A stretch of DNA of 58,104 nt from Isosphaeraceae bacterium EP7 (lineage in GTDB: Bacteria; Planctomycetota; Planctomycetia; Isosphaerales; Isosphaeraceae): contig CP151669.1 of assembly GCA_038400315.1 (NCBI GenBank), forward strand, positions 1-58,104, in the 5' to 3' direction. Positions 45,452 to 53,330 of this stretch are shown one piece after another. A model generated the notes under the pieces. It was not told where the DNA came from and made no database searches. It saw only the letters and a program-made list of their open reading frames with translations. Every line of letters begins with the position of its first letter. The stretch's first letter is position 1. The position numbers and the translations under genes are program-made.

Positions 45452-45499
45452 TAGAACCTGAAAGGCCTCGGCAGGAGTTGCCAGCTACGGCCGGGGCCC

Positions 45500-45703
45500 A
45501 TGTTTCAGTTCGCCTCGGTTCGGTGCCTCAAGCACCGCCAGAGCTGGCCCGTCGAGCCCGAGGTAAAGCTCCATGTCAAGGTGGCCGTTGAGGCACTGCT
45601 GGACGACCCGATCTGCCGTCAGGACACGAGGGAGTTGGCAGGGAAGCTGGCGACGCTGATGGACGGGGCTGAAAGCTCATCCCGATCCTTGCGGCGAGGA
45701 TGA
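45500..45703 (+). CDS. GWPVE-type small ORF, most complete copy
   Basis: 67 residues. HRQSWPVEPEVKLHVKVAVE and ALLDDPICRQDTRELAGKLA define the family also seen as relics at 30195, 32821 and 47661. Its N-terminal 12 codons overlap a copy of leader hairpin H3 (45521-45537), so the front may be a fusion to leader sequence rather than the native start. Function unknown; helical. Confidence 0.45.
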   Translation: MFQFASVRCLKHRQSWPVEPEVKLHVKVAVEALLDDPICRQDTRELAGKLATLMDGAESSSRSLRRG

Positions 45704-45738
45704 ATTGACCGGCCTTGCGACATCCTGGTGCGGGGACG

Positions 45739-47442
45739 TCACGGCACGACCAGCGGCTGGAACGCCCAGTATGCCTTGCCGAAATGCGCCTTGGGCACGA
45801 TCCCATCACGCTTTGACGTGGGATGGCCGCGAAGAACGTAATACAGGTCCGAGATCACCGACGTGTTGTCACCAAAGTAGGCGTGCCCGAGGAAGCTGGT
45901 GTCCACCGCCGAGACGTCGATGGTCTCCAGCGGAGGGATGATCACGATCCCATTACCCGACTCGCCCAGACGCGGCCCGCCGTGCAATTCCTTGGAGCTG
46001 GCCAGCGCGCGATCTCGCGACGAGGCGTAGAGCGTCACGCGATGGCCCGGTCCGACGATCGCCGGAGCCACGTCCTCGGCGAACGTCTCGGCGTCGATGT
46101 CCGGCGCCGTCAGGACGACCTCGCGCACCGCCGCCGGGATGCCCGCCCCGGTGGACAGTCGGCGCAGTGCCTCCGTCAGGCAGCGATTGCCCATGCTATG
46201 CGCGATCAGGTGGATCGTCTCGGCCCCCGAGCGGGCGGACACCTCGCGCAGGAATCGCTCCAGGTGCGGCTCGGTCCAGCGGACGTTGTTCTCGTCGTGG
46301 GCATAGCTGGCGATCTGGCCCTGCGACGGCCAGCTCCAGAACATAGCGACGCCCTCGTACTCCAGGTCGTAGGCGAGCTGCGCGGTGCGCCGGGCGGCAT
46401 ACTCGAAGCTGTTGTTGAACCCGTGGATGAAGACGAGGAGTTGCCGCTTGCCGCGGGCCTTCTGGTGCTCGTCGAGGGAGGCCCGGAGCCGGGCGTGAAA
46501 TTTGTCGACGGGATACTCGGCAACGTCGGCCAGGCCGACGTGCCGGGCCGGGTCCGTGGCGAATTCCAGGCGGAAGATCGATGGAGACTCGAGCACGCCG
46601 AGCCTGTGGTCGCGTGGGATGGTGACGCGACACAACCCGTATCGGACCTCGCCACGGTCGGGCCCATATCCGATCGGCTTCCCATCGGCGACGGCTGGGA
46701 TCTCCCGCCTCTTCCCCAGCCACATCCGGGCCGAGACGCATCCGACGACACCCAGGACGGCAGTTGCAAGCAGGGCCGCCCTGAGGGTTGCTCGCCCGGT
46801 CACGACCGCCACGAGCGATGCAATGCCGGCCAGGGCAAGGCAGGCGGCCTGCGCCGCGGTCCTCAAACTGGATGAGTCGCCCGCGTCGGCTGCGGCCGCG
46901 GGACCGAGTGGACGCCGATCGGTCCCGTAGAAGACGGAGACTTCGTCGGCGACGGGCTCCTTCGAGGCCTCCGGCGGATCGAACCGAGGGGGTAAGGGTT
47001 GGGGAGGGTCACCCTTAGGGGCATCCTTCGGATAATCCACGGGAGCAGGGTCACCCTTAGGGGCATCCGGAGGCTCCGCGGTCGGGGGGTCGGATTTCGG
47101 GGCATCCGGAGGCTCCGCGGTCGGGGGGTCGGATTTCGGGGCATCCGGTGCCGCCGTGGCCGGTGCGGTTGCCTCGATCGTGGTAGTCGCGGGATCCCTC
47201 GGAGGATCCATGGTCGGTGGGCGGTCCCCGGACGTGGGCGTCGCTCCGACAGTCCGATCTTGAGGGGGAGGCATCTCGCTGGAGCCCATGCAGCCGAACA
47301 GGGCAGCGGGGGTGAAGATGGTCCAGAGGATCGCATTGGCAACTCGCGGAGATTGCGGACCGAGTCGTCTCGATGGCCGGAGTCGGACTGCCCCTCGCCA
47401 GGTTCGTGCCGAATCTGCAACGGCATGATTTCCGGACATCAT
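45739..47442 (-). CDS. Lipoprotein-like DUF900 alpha/beta hydrolase
   Basis: About 567 residues. A basic leader and hydrophobic segment end in AALFGCMGSS, a possible lipobox. A proline-rich repeat linker follows (DAPKSDPPTAEPP units), then a motif VSVFYGTDRRPLG, two membrane helices (about residues 180-225) and a hydrolase domain: LVFIHGFNNSFEYAARR (oxyanion region), IHLIAHSMGNRCLTEAL (nucleophile serine), VVLTAPDIDAETFA (acid). This matches the DUF900 hydrolase pattern. ATG 47442 is chosen over the longer frame because the leader starts there. Confidence 0.75.
   Translation of the reverse strand: MMSGNHAVADSARTWRGAVRLRPSRRLGPQSPRVANAILWTIFTPAALFGCMGSSEMPPPQDRTVGATPTSGDRPPTMDPPRDPATTTIEATAPATAAPDAPKSDPPTAEPPDAPKSDPPTAEPPDAPKGDPAPVDYPKDAPKGDPPQPLPPRFDPPEASKEPVADEVSVFYGTDRRPLGPAAAADAGDSSSLRTAAQAACLALAGIASLVAVVTGRATLRAALLATAVLGVVGCVSARMWLGKRREIPAVADGKPIGYGPDRGEVRYGLCRVTIPRDHRLGVLESPSIFRLEFATDPARHVGLADVAEYPVDKFHARLRASLDEHQKARGKRQLLVFIHGFNNSFEYAARRTAQLAYDLEYEGVAMFWSWPSQGQIASYAHDENNVRWTEPHLERFLREVSARSGAETIHLIAHSMGNRCLTEALRRLSTGAGIPAAVREVVLTAPDIDAETFAEDVAPAIVGPGHRVTLYASSRDRALASSKELHGGPRLGESGNGIVIIPPLETIDVSAVDTSFLGHAYFGDNTSVISDLYYVLRGHPTSKRDGIVPKAHFGKAYWAFQPLVVP
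47006..47147. repeat. In-frame coding repeats in the hydrolase linker
   Basis: A 39-bp unit is repeated exactly at 47061-47099 and 47100-47138, coding 13 residues DAPKSDPPTAEPP. A related pair of 20-bp repeats (GGTCACCCTTAGGGGCATCC) lies at 47006-47025 and 47048-47067. Likely variable in copy number by slippage. Confidence 0.85.
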
Positions 47443-47660
47443 GCTCGTGATCCACGAGAGAACCATGCAGGCCGCACCCCATCCGGGCATGTCGGGGCAG
47501 GAGCGCGACGAAATCGGCTCATCCGAATGCCACAGAGGAACGAGATCGTACACCGCGGCCGTCGCGAAAACCATCCGCGAAATCGCCACGGTATCGTTGC
47601 CGCGCAAGGAGTCCCAAGTGACGCCGCCCACGGCGACTGAGGCTGGTCCAAGCAAGGGTG

Positions 47661-47739
47661 ATCATCGCCGCCATCCAGGCCAATCCGAGCACCCGCGACG
47701 ACCTTCGGCAGTTGGCTGTGAAGCTGTCGCAGCTCTAGC
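47661..47739 (+). pseudogene. GWPVE-family relic upstream of the HTH_36 gene
   Basis: VIIAAIQANPSTRDDLRQLA then VKLSQL and stop parallels VAVILSDPGARDDLRELAGQ at 30310. Only the C-terminal third is left. Confidence 0.5.
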
Positions 47740-47870
47740 CGACAGGTCTCGGAACATTTTCGTGCTGTCACGAAAGTGGTCGCAATCGGCCGCCTCGACG
47801 GCCTTAGGATCGGCCTCGAAGAATGGAATCGTTCCAGAGACGAGCCCGGTTGTCGTCCGGATCTTGACCG

Positions 47871-47986
47871 CCTCGCGTTGCTTGCGAGAGGCGGGCGCGA
47901 TAAAAGAGATGGCCCCGGTGAGAGGGTGCAATCTCTCGCCGGGGCCAAGTATCTCTGGTTTGCCGTGGTTCGGTGCACCAACACCG
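47871..47986 (+). promoter_or_regulatory. Structured leader with three hairpins (copy 2)
   Basis: H1 CTCGC-GTTGCTT-GCGAG at 47872-47888. H2: AGAGAT plus GGCCCCGGTGAGAG (47905-47924), loop GGTGCAAT, CTCTCGCCGGGGCC, AAGT, ATCTCT (to 47956). H3 CGGTG-CACCAA-CACCG at 47971-47986. Same stems as 34657-34770 but different loops, and 34 bases before the HTH_36 start. A degraded third version of H3 is at 45521-45537. Confidence 0.6.
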
Positions 47987-48019
47987 CCAAGGCTGGTTAC
48001 TCAATGGGACGATACCCCC

Positions 48020-48709
48020 ATGTTGAGCTGCGTCGATTCTACGCGCCTCGCGCCCGCTGTCAAAGACCATTTTTCGGCCCTCCCCAACCGGCTCCAGGAC
48101 GACCCGCGTCTCAAGCCCAGGGACCTGGCCACCATCGCCGCAATCCTCCGCTACGCAAGGGCCAAGCACTGGGCCTCCATGTCCAACCATGCACTGGCCG
48201 ATCACGGGCGATGCTCCGAGCGATCCATCCAGTACAGCCTCGCCAGGCTCGAGCACTCCGGCTGGATCTCGCGTGAGGCCTGTGACGACGCACCGGGCAG
48301 CCGCAGCGGAAGGATCATCTACCTGAACTGGCGTCGACCTGAAACGCCCTGCACCCCGGACCTGAAGACTGCTTCACCCCAACCCGTGCTGCCCGTTGCA
48401 CCCGAAGTAGATTCAGAAGAGAGAGAAGAAAAACCGGCCCACCTGAGCCTCGACGGCTCGGGGCCGGATGGCCAGATGAAGACCGGGCCAACCCCGCTGC
48501 CCGACCCGCTGGACTATGCAGCATTGGGCTGGCTGGACCGGCCGGCGTCGGACCCCTTGCGGAAGATCGCCGAGAAGGCCCTTGCTTCCCGCATGGCGGG
48601 CCCGCCGGCCCCTGGGTCGGGCCGGAAGGCCTCCGTCCCGTCGCGATCTCTCCTGCGGGCTCCTGGGAGCCTGGCGGAGATGCTGGGCCGGCAGTTGGGC
48701 GGGCGTTGA
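48020..48709 (+). CDS. HTH_36-like DNA-binding protein, candidate plasmid replication or copy-control protein
   Basis: 229 residues. The N-terminal winged-helix part (VKDHFSALPNRLQDDPRLKP; LATIAAILRYARAKHWASMS; HALADHGRCSERSIQYSLAR; LEHSGWISREACDDAPG) has the HTH_36 pattern found in phage and plasmid replication proteins. An acidic linker (EVDSEEREEKPAHLSLDG) and a conserved C-terminal tail EMLGRQLGGR follow; that tail is also retained in the deleted copy at 34803. No other replication protein is visible, so this is the best candidate by elimination. The call is inference. Confidence 0.6.
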   Translation: MLSCVDSTRLAPAVKDHFSALPNRLQDDPRLKPRDLATIAAILRYARAKHWASMSNHALADHGRCSERSIQYSLARLEHSGWISREACDDAPGSRSGRIIYLNWRRPETPCTPDLKTASPQPVLPVAPEVDSEEREEKPAHLSLDGSGPDGQMKTGPTPLPDPLDYAALGWLDRPASDPLRKIAEKALASRMAGPPAPGSGRKASVPSRSLLRAPGSLAEMLGRQLGGR

Positions 48710-48763
48710 GCCTCAGTTCGATCAGCGGCTTCTGAGTGGGTCGCGTCCCGGTGGACGAGCGTC

Positions 48764-48930
48764 AACCATTTCCTGCATGCGCAGGACATGGTTTCGGGGC
48801 CTCCGCGCGCCCATTTTAGAGCCATCGGATTTCCCTGCTCAACGCCCTGCTCGCGGGGAAAATCGAGCATCCCGAATCGTCCGGTTCCGGGCGACTCGAT
48901 CAGCCTGCTCGGCAGCCTGCACGCAGGCTG
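48764..48930. other. Hairpin cluster downstream of the HTH_36 gene
   Basis: AACCATTTCCTGC-ATGC-GCAGGACATGGTT (48764-48793, one mismatch in 13) and CAGCCTG-CACG-CAGGCTG (48913-48930). The first is the counterpart of 35113-35134. Both share a CCTGC/GCAGG core with a four-base loop. Terminator, origin or RNA element; not resolvable by eye. Confidence 0.55.
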
Positions 48931-49184
48931 ATTTCGGGCCATCGAAATCGACCATCTTTACCGGCCGCGTGCGGACGCCCGCGTGATCAGTTGGTGCAGG
49001 TCGTCGGCTGGCGCGGAGAAGACACATCGGGCTGTGTTGTGCCGGGTGCTGGCCAAAGCCTGCCTGTCTCGCGAGGAGTTTGGTACCTATACTAGTCCGT
49101 GCAAGTCGGGGCACTTCGCGGACGAGGCCGACGGCCATGACGGCCGAATTCGCATCATGCACCACCCATGCAAGTATCACACTC
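48931..49184. other. Gap upstream of the histidine kinase
   Basis: About 250 bases with the kinase promoter expected. No gene recognised. Confidence 0.35.
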
Positions 49185-51935
49185 ATGACCAATGATGCGG
49201 GCCTCGCCCCGGAATACCGTGCCCTCTTCGAGGCCGTCCCCATACCCTTCCTCGTGCTCCGACCCGACGGGCGGTTCACCATCGTCGCCGTGAGCGACTC
49301 CTACCTTCGGGCGACGGTCACCACGCGGGAGGGACTACTTGGGCGGGGCCTCTTCGACGCCTTCCCCGACAACCCCGACGACCCCAACGCGACCGGCGTG
49401 CGGAACCTCCGGGCCTCCCTCGTCCGGGTCCTGGCGACCCGGGCCCCGGACCGTATGCCCGTCCAGCAGTACGACATCCAACTGCCCGGGGGCGGCTTCG
49501 AGGAGCGGCACTGGAGCCCGCTCAACACGCCGGTGCTGTCGCCCGAGGGAGAGGTCGCCCACATCCTCCACCACGTCGAGGACGTCACGGAGGTCGTCCG
49601 CCTGCGGAGGGAGGGCAACGAGCAGAAGCTGGCTGAGGAGGCCCTCAGGCAATCCGGCGAGTGGTTCTCCACGACCCTCAACAGCATCGGCGACGCGGTC
49701 ATCGCCACGGACTTCGCGGGCCGGGTCGTCTTCATGAACGCCGTCGCCGAGGCGTTGACCGGCTGGGCTTTCGCCCAGGCGAGAGGTCTGCCGCTCGATT
49801 CGGTGTTCGTCATCCTCAATGAAGCGACCCGCGACCCCGTGCCCAACCCGGTCGATACGGTCTTCGCCACGGGCAGGATTCAGGGGCTCGCCAACCATAC
49901 CGTGCTCGTCGCGAAGGACGGGAGCGAATGTCCCATCGAGGATAGTGCCGCCCCCATCCTGGGCGACGATGGACACATCACGGGGGTCGTCCTCGTCTTC
50001 CACGACGCGAGCGAGCAGCGACGGGCCGAGCAGGCCCTCTCGGCCAGCGAGCGGCGTTTCGCCAGCTTCGCCGACGCCGCCCCGGCGATGCTCTGGGTCA
50101 CCGAGCCGGATGGCACGTGCTCGTTCCTCTCCCAGGGCTGGTATGAGTTCACCGGCCAGAGAGAGGGCGAGGCCCTCGGGTTCGGCTGGCTCGACGCCGT
50201 CCATCCCGAGGACCGCGAGGACGCCGGACGTCTCTTCGTGGAGTCGAACGCCCGGCGGGAGATGTTCCGCTGCGAGTATCGCTTCCGCCGGGCCGACGGA
50301 GCGTATCGCTGGGGCATCGACATCGGCCGCCCGAGGTTCTCGCCGGAGGGCGAGTACCTGGGGTACGTGGGCTCGGTCATCGACATCCACGACCGCAAGC
50401 AGGCCGAGGACCGGCTACGAGCGAGTGAGGGGGAGGCCAAGCAGAGCCTCAGCCTGCTCTATGAACTGGTCCAGCAGTGCCCCTTCGGCATCTACATCGT
50501 CGATGCCGACTTCCGCATCGCCACGATGAACCGGGGGTCGCAGGAGGGGGCGTTCGTCAACGTCAGCCCGGTCATCGGGCGGCCCTTCGACGAGGCCATG
50601 CGGATCCTCTGGCCCGAGGCGGTCGCCGCCGATGTGATCCGGGCATTCCGCCACACGCTCGTCGCGGGCGAGCCTTATCACTCGAAGGAATTCGTCAACC
50701 CGCGGGCGGACAAAGACCGGGTGGAGGGTTACGAGTGGGAACTCCACCGCGTCACCCTGCCCGACGGGCGGCCGGGCGTGGCCTGCTATTTCTTCGACTC
50801 GACCAGGCTCAGGGAGGCCGAGTCCGCCCTCCGCGAGAACGGCCGGCGGAAGGACGAGTTCCTTGCCATGCTGGCCCACGAGCTGAGGAACCCGCTGGCC
50901 GCCGTCGGCAACGCCGCGACCGTCCTGAAGATGTCGAGCGACCCGGAGAACGTCGCCTTCGCGAAGGACATCATCGAGCGGCAGACGAGGCAGCTGGCCC
51001 GGCTCATCGACGATCTGCTGGACGTCTCCCGCATCACGAGCGGCAAGATTCGCCTGAGGCGTGAGCTGTGCGACGCGGGGACCATCCTGAGGCAGGCCAT
51101 CGAGTCGGTCGAGCCGCTCATCCGTGAGCGGAAGCACCGGCTGGTCACCGAGTTCGAGGAGGGGGCGCTCCACCTGCGAGCCGACGCGACCCGCGTCGAG
51201 CAAATCGTAGTGAACCTGCTGACGAACGCGGCCAAGTACTCGGACAACGGCGGGCGGATTCGTCTCGTCGGCGAGCGTCAGGGCGACCAGGTCGTCATCA
51301 GCATCGAGGACGATGGCATCGGCATCCCGGCCGAGAAGCTGCCGCAGATGTTCGAGCTGTTCGCCCAGGGGGAACGCTCCATCGCCCGCTCCGAGGGGGG
51401 ACTCGGCATCGGGCTGACCATCGTGCAGAAGCTGGCCGAGATGCACGGCGGAAGCGTCTCCGCCAGGAGCGACGGGCCGGGCAAGGGGAGCACCTTCGCC
51501 GTCCGCTTGCCTGCGGCCTCTCGTCCCGCCCCCCTGCCTGCCGGTCCCGGGGGTGTCGCCGCGCCGGGACTCCGCGGGTCGCGGATCCTCGTGGTCGACG
51601 ACAACGTGGACACGGCACGCGGCCTCGTCCGGCTTCTGAAGCTCCTCGGCAACGAGGTCGAGTCGGCCCACGACGGGGCCTCGGCCATCGACACGGCCCG
51701 GCTCTTCAAGCCGGAGTTCGTGCTCCTGGATATCGGCCTTCCCGGCATGGACGGCTACGAGGTGGCCCGTCGGCTCCGGTCTGAGCCGTGCTGCACAGCG
51801 TCGGTCGTCATCGCCGTGTCGGGTTACGGGCAGGACGAGGACCGTCGCCGGTCCCGCGAAGCGGGCTTCGACCATCACCTGGTCAAGCCGGTGGACTTCG
51901 ACCGGCTTGTCTCGCTCCTCACGCACGCCTTCTGA
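49185..51935 (+). CDS. Hybrid PAS histidine kinase with receiver domain
   Basis: About 916 residues, no membrane helix, so a cytosolic sensor. Four PAS-type domains fill residues about 5-550 (FEAVPIPFLVLRPDGRFTIV; NSIGDAVIATDFAGRVVFMN; DAAPAMLWVTEPDGTCSFLS; VQQCPFGIYIVDADFRIATM). HisKA H-box MLAHELRNPLAAVG is near residue 565. HATPase_c has N box NLLTNAAKYSDNGG and G boxes DDGIGIP and GLGIGL. The C-terminal receiver has ILVVDDNVD and phospho-acceptor LLDIGLPGMDG. No separate response regulator is adjacent. ATG 49185 chosen; longer frames lack similarity. Confidence 0.9.
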   Translation: MTNDAGLAPEYRALFEAVPIPFLVLRPDGRFTIVAVSDSYLRATVTTREGLLGRGLFDAFPDNPDDPNATGVRNLRASLVRVLATRAPDRMPVQQYDIQLPGGGFEERHWSPLNTPVLSPEGEVAHILHHVEDVTEVVRLRREGNEQKLAEEALRQSGEWFSTTLNSIGDAVIATDFAGRVVFMNAVAEALTGWAFAQARGLPLDSVFVILNEATRDPVPNPVDTVFATGRIQGLANHTVLVAKDGSECPIEDSAAPILGDDGHITGVVLVFHDASEQRRAEQALSASERRFASFADAAPAMLWVTEPDGTCSFLSQGWYEFTGQREGEALGFGWLDAVHPEDREDAGRLFVESNARREMFRCEYRFRRADGAYRWGIDIGRPRFSPEGEYLGYVGSVIDIHDRKQAEDRLRASEGEAKQSLSLLYELVQQCPFGIYIVDADFRIATMNRGSQEGAFVNVSPVIGRPFDEAMRILWPEAVAADVIRAFRHTLVAGEPYHSKEFVNPRADKDRVEGYEWELHRVTLPDGRPGVACYFFDSTRLREAESALRENGRRKDEFLAMLAHELRNPLAAVGNAATVLKMSSDPENVAFAKDIIERQTRQLARLIDDLLDVSRITSGKIRLRRELCDAGTILRQAIESVEPLIRERKHRLVTEFEEGALHLRADATRVEQIVVNLLTNAAKYSDNGGRIRLVGERQGDQVVISIEDDGIGIPAEKLPQMFELFAQGERSIARSEGGLGIGLTIVQKLAEMHGGSVSARSDGPGKGSTFAVRLPAASRPAPLPAGPGGVAAPGLRGSRILVVDDNVDTARGLVRLLKLLGNEVESAHDGASAIDTARLFKPEFVLLDIGLPGMDGYEVARRLRSEPCCTASVVIAVSGYGQDEDRRRSREAGFDHHLVKPVDFDRLVSLLTHAF

Positions 51936-52107
51936 CCGACCATTTCTGTCCCGTGCCGGGCCTCCCCGCGGCCGATCTTGGTAATCAGGAGGGAACAGCT
52001 GATGACCCCCTTGCCCTCCCTTGCCTCGGCTCGTCTCACTACTGATGACCCCAAGCGTCCGGCCGGCCGAGCTTCCCCTGCCGCCAAAGGGGGCCACTGA
52101 CGCCCCC

Positions 52108-52152
52108 TGGAGAATGGCTCCAGGCTCAGGGGGGTTACCAGAAGTAACCCCC
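52108..52152 (+). terminator. Paired hairpins after the histidine kinase
   Basis: CTGGAG-AATGG-CTCCAG at 52108-52124 and GGGGGTTAC-CAGAA-GTAACCCCC at 52130-52152, about 170 bases after the stop. Strong stems without a long T run; probably terminating or stabilising the kinase transcript. Confidence 0.5.
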
Positions 52153-52203
52153 TTCGAGGTCGCACGGATTGCGGTGGACGGGCGTTCCTCATAGCTTGGC
52201 GAC

Positions 52204-52593
52204 GTGCCTCACGAGCCCATCGCCCCCGATCCCCCTGCCCTGGTGCTTCCGATCGGCCCATTCTGGTCGTCGTGTGGCCCCGCGGACGGCCCGATCCGCG
52301 GGCGCGACAACCTGCCGGGCTGCATCGGCCTGCATCCGGTCGACCCGGCCGACGCGTCCATCCCGTTCCGGGCGAGTTGGCAATGCGGGATCGCCTACGC
52401 GGTGGGGCGGATGGCCGATCGTCGTGGTCCGGTGGTGGTCTACCGGCTGACGCTCGGCAAGTCCGAACTGCCGGGCCGTTGGATCTGCGTGGGCCGCCAG
52501 TTCATGGAACTGGGCGAGGCGGCGGAGTATGTGGGCGAGGGTCGGAACCCGCCGTCTCCGGATCATTACGGGTGGGAGCCGGCGCCTTACTGA
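52204..52593 (+). CDS. Hypothetical soluble protein
   Basis: 129 residues from GTG 52204. Compact alpha/beta composition with conserved-looking aromatic residues (FRASWQCGIAYAVGRMADRR; RWICVGRQFMELGEAAEYV). No family recognised. Confidence 0.5.
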   Translation: MPHEPIAPDPPALVLPIGPFWSSCGPADGPIRGRDNLPGCIGLHPVDPADASIPFRASWQCGIAYAVGRMADRRGPVVVYRLTLGKSELPGRWICVGRQFMELGEAAEYVGEGRNPPSPDHYGWEPAPY

Positions 52594-52679
52594 GGGCCGC
52601 AACCTCCACCTGGTCTGCATCGAGCTGAGAGTACGGGGATGGGAGGGCGACTCCGACAAGCGAATTCGACGAACCTCGG

Positions 52680-53099
52680 CTACGGCTTGTCGGTCTCGAC
52701 CGTCCGGGTCGCTCCGAACCAGTTGCGGTATTCCTTCACGACGTGGCTCGTCCCGTCCGGGTTGGCCGTGCGACTTTCGATCCACTGCCTCTCCTGAATG
52801 GCCGCCCGCAAGAAGAGCCCCAGGAGTACGGCGGGGATGCCGGCCAGGGCCATCAGCCTTCGCTTCGTCATCCGCAGGCCCGGTCGGTCGAGGCGGAGGC
52901 AGAGGCCGCCGATCACCCCCGCGATGTCGATGAAGACATCCGGCGTCCCGAGCAATGCCTTGAAGACAGCCAGCCACCACTCCGGGCTGCCGTCCTACAG
53001 GCCTACCGCCGCGAGCGTGGAGAATCCGAGGGTTACCATCAGTAGCCACGCGCTTCCCATGGCGAGCAGTGTGCCGACGGCGATTCGCAGTTCTCTCAT
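52680..53099 (-). pseudogene. Small membrane protein gene with an in-frame TAG
   Basis: ATG 53099 gives MRELRIAVGTLLAMGSAWLL and MVTLGFSTLAAVGL, then TAG at 52997-52995, then in the same frame DGSPEWWLAVFKALLGTPDV and FIDIAGVIGGLCLRLDRPG to a stop at 52680. The whole is a natural three-helix membrane protein of about 139 residues. The downstream part could restart at an internal TTG at 52955. Confidence 0.55.
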
Positions 53100-53330
53100 G
53101 GCCGGGTCTCGCGGGTTTCGCGCACAGGTAAGGGACGCACCGAAATTCTGCCCGAATCCCGGGAATCCGCTGGACTTATGTCATTATCGAGTGTAGTATT
53201 AAACAGATAGTTTCGTCATGAAATAAGCGATCCGATCACCTCGCCACCCGTGGCCGCCATGCCCCGCTCCATCCCCGAGTCGAGGGGCCGCACCGTCGCG
53301 GCCCCTCGCCTCCCCCCATGACCGGTTTAG
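53100..53330 (-). terminator. Perfect 11-bp hairpin after the RTX-type gene
   Basis: CGAGGGGCCGC (53281-53291), loop ACCGTC, GCGGCCCCTCG (53298-53308), 23 bases beyond the minus-strand stop at 53331. No T run, but position and strength suit a terminator. The remaining bases to 53100 are AT-rich around 53175-53235 and hold no gene. Confidence 0.55.

Noticed and set aside
47006-47147. Possible CRISPR array
   Set aside because: The repeats are contiguous and in frame with the protein; there are no spacers and no cas genes.
50415-52097. 560-codon minus-strand open frame
   Set aside because: Antisense of the histidine kinase, whose motifs are all on the plus strand.
53281-53308. Origin hairpin
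   Set aside because: A perfect stem immediately after a gene end fits transcription termination; no iterons or AT-rich unwinding region adjoin it.
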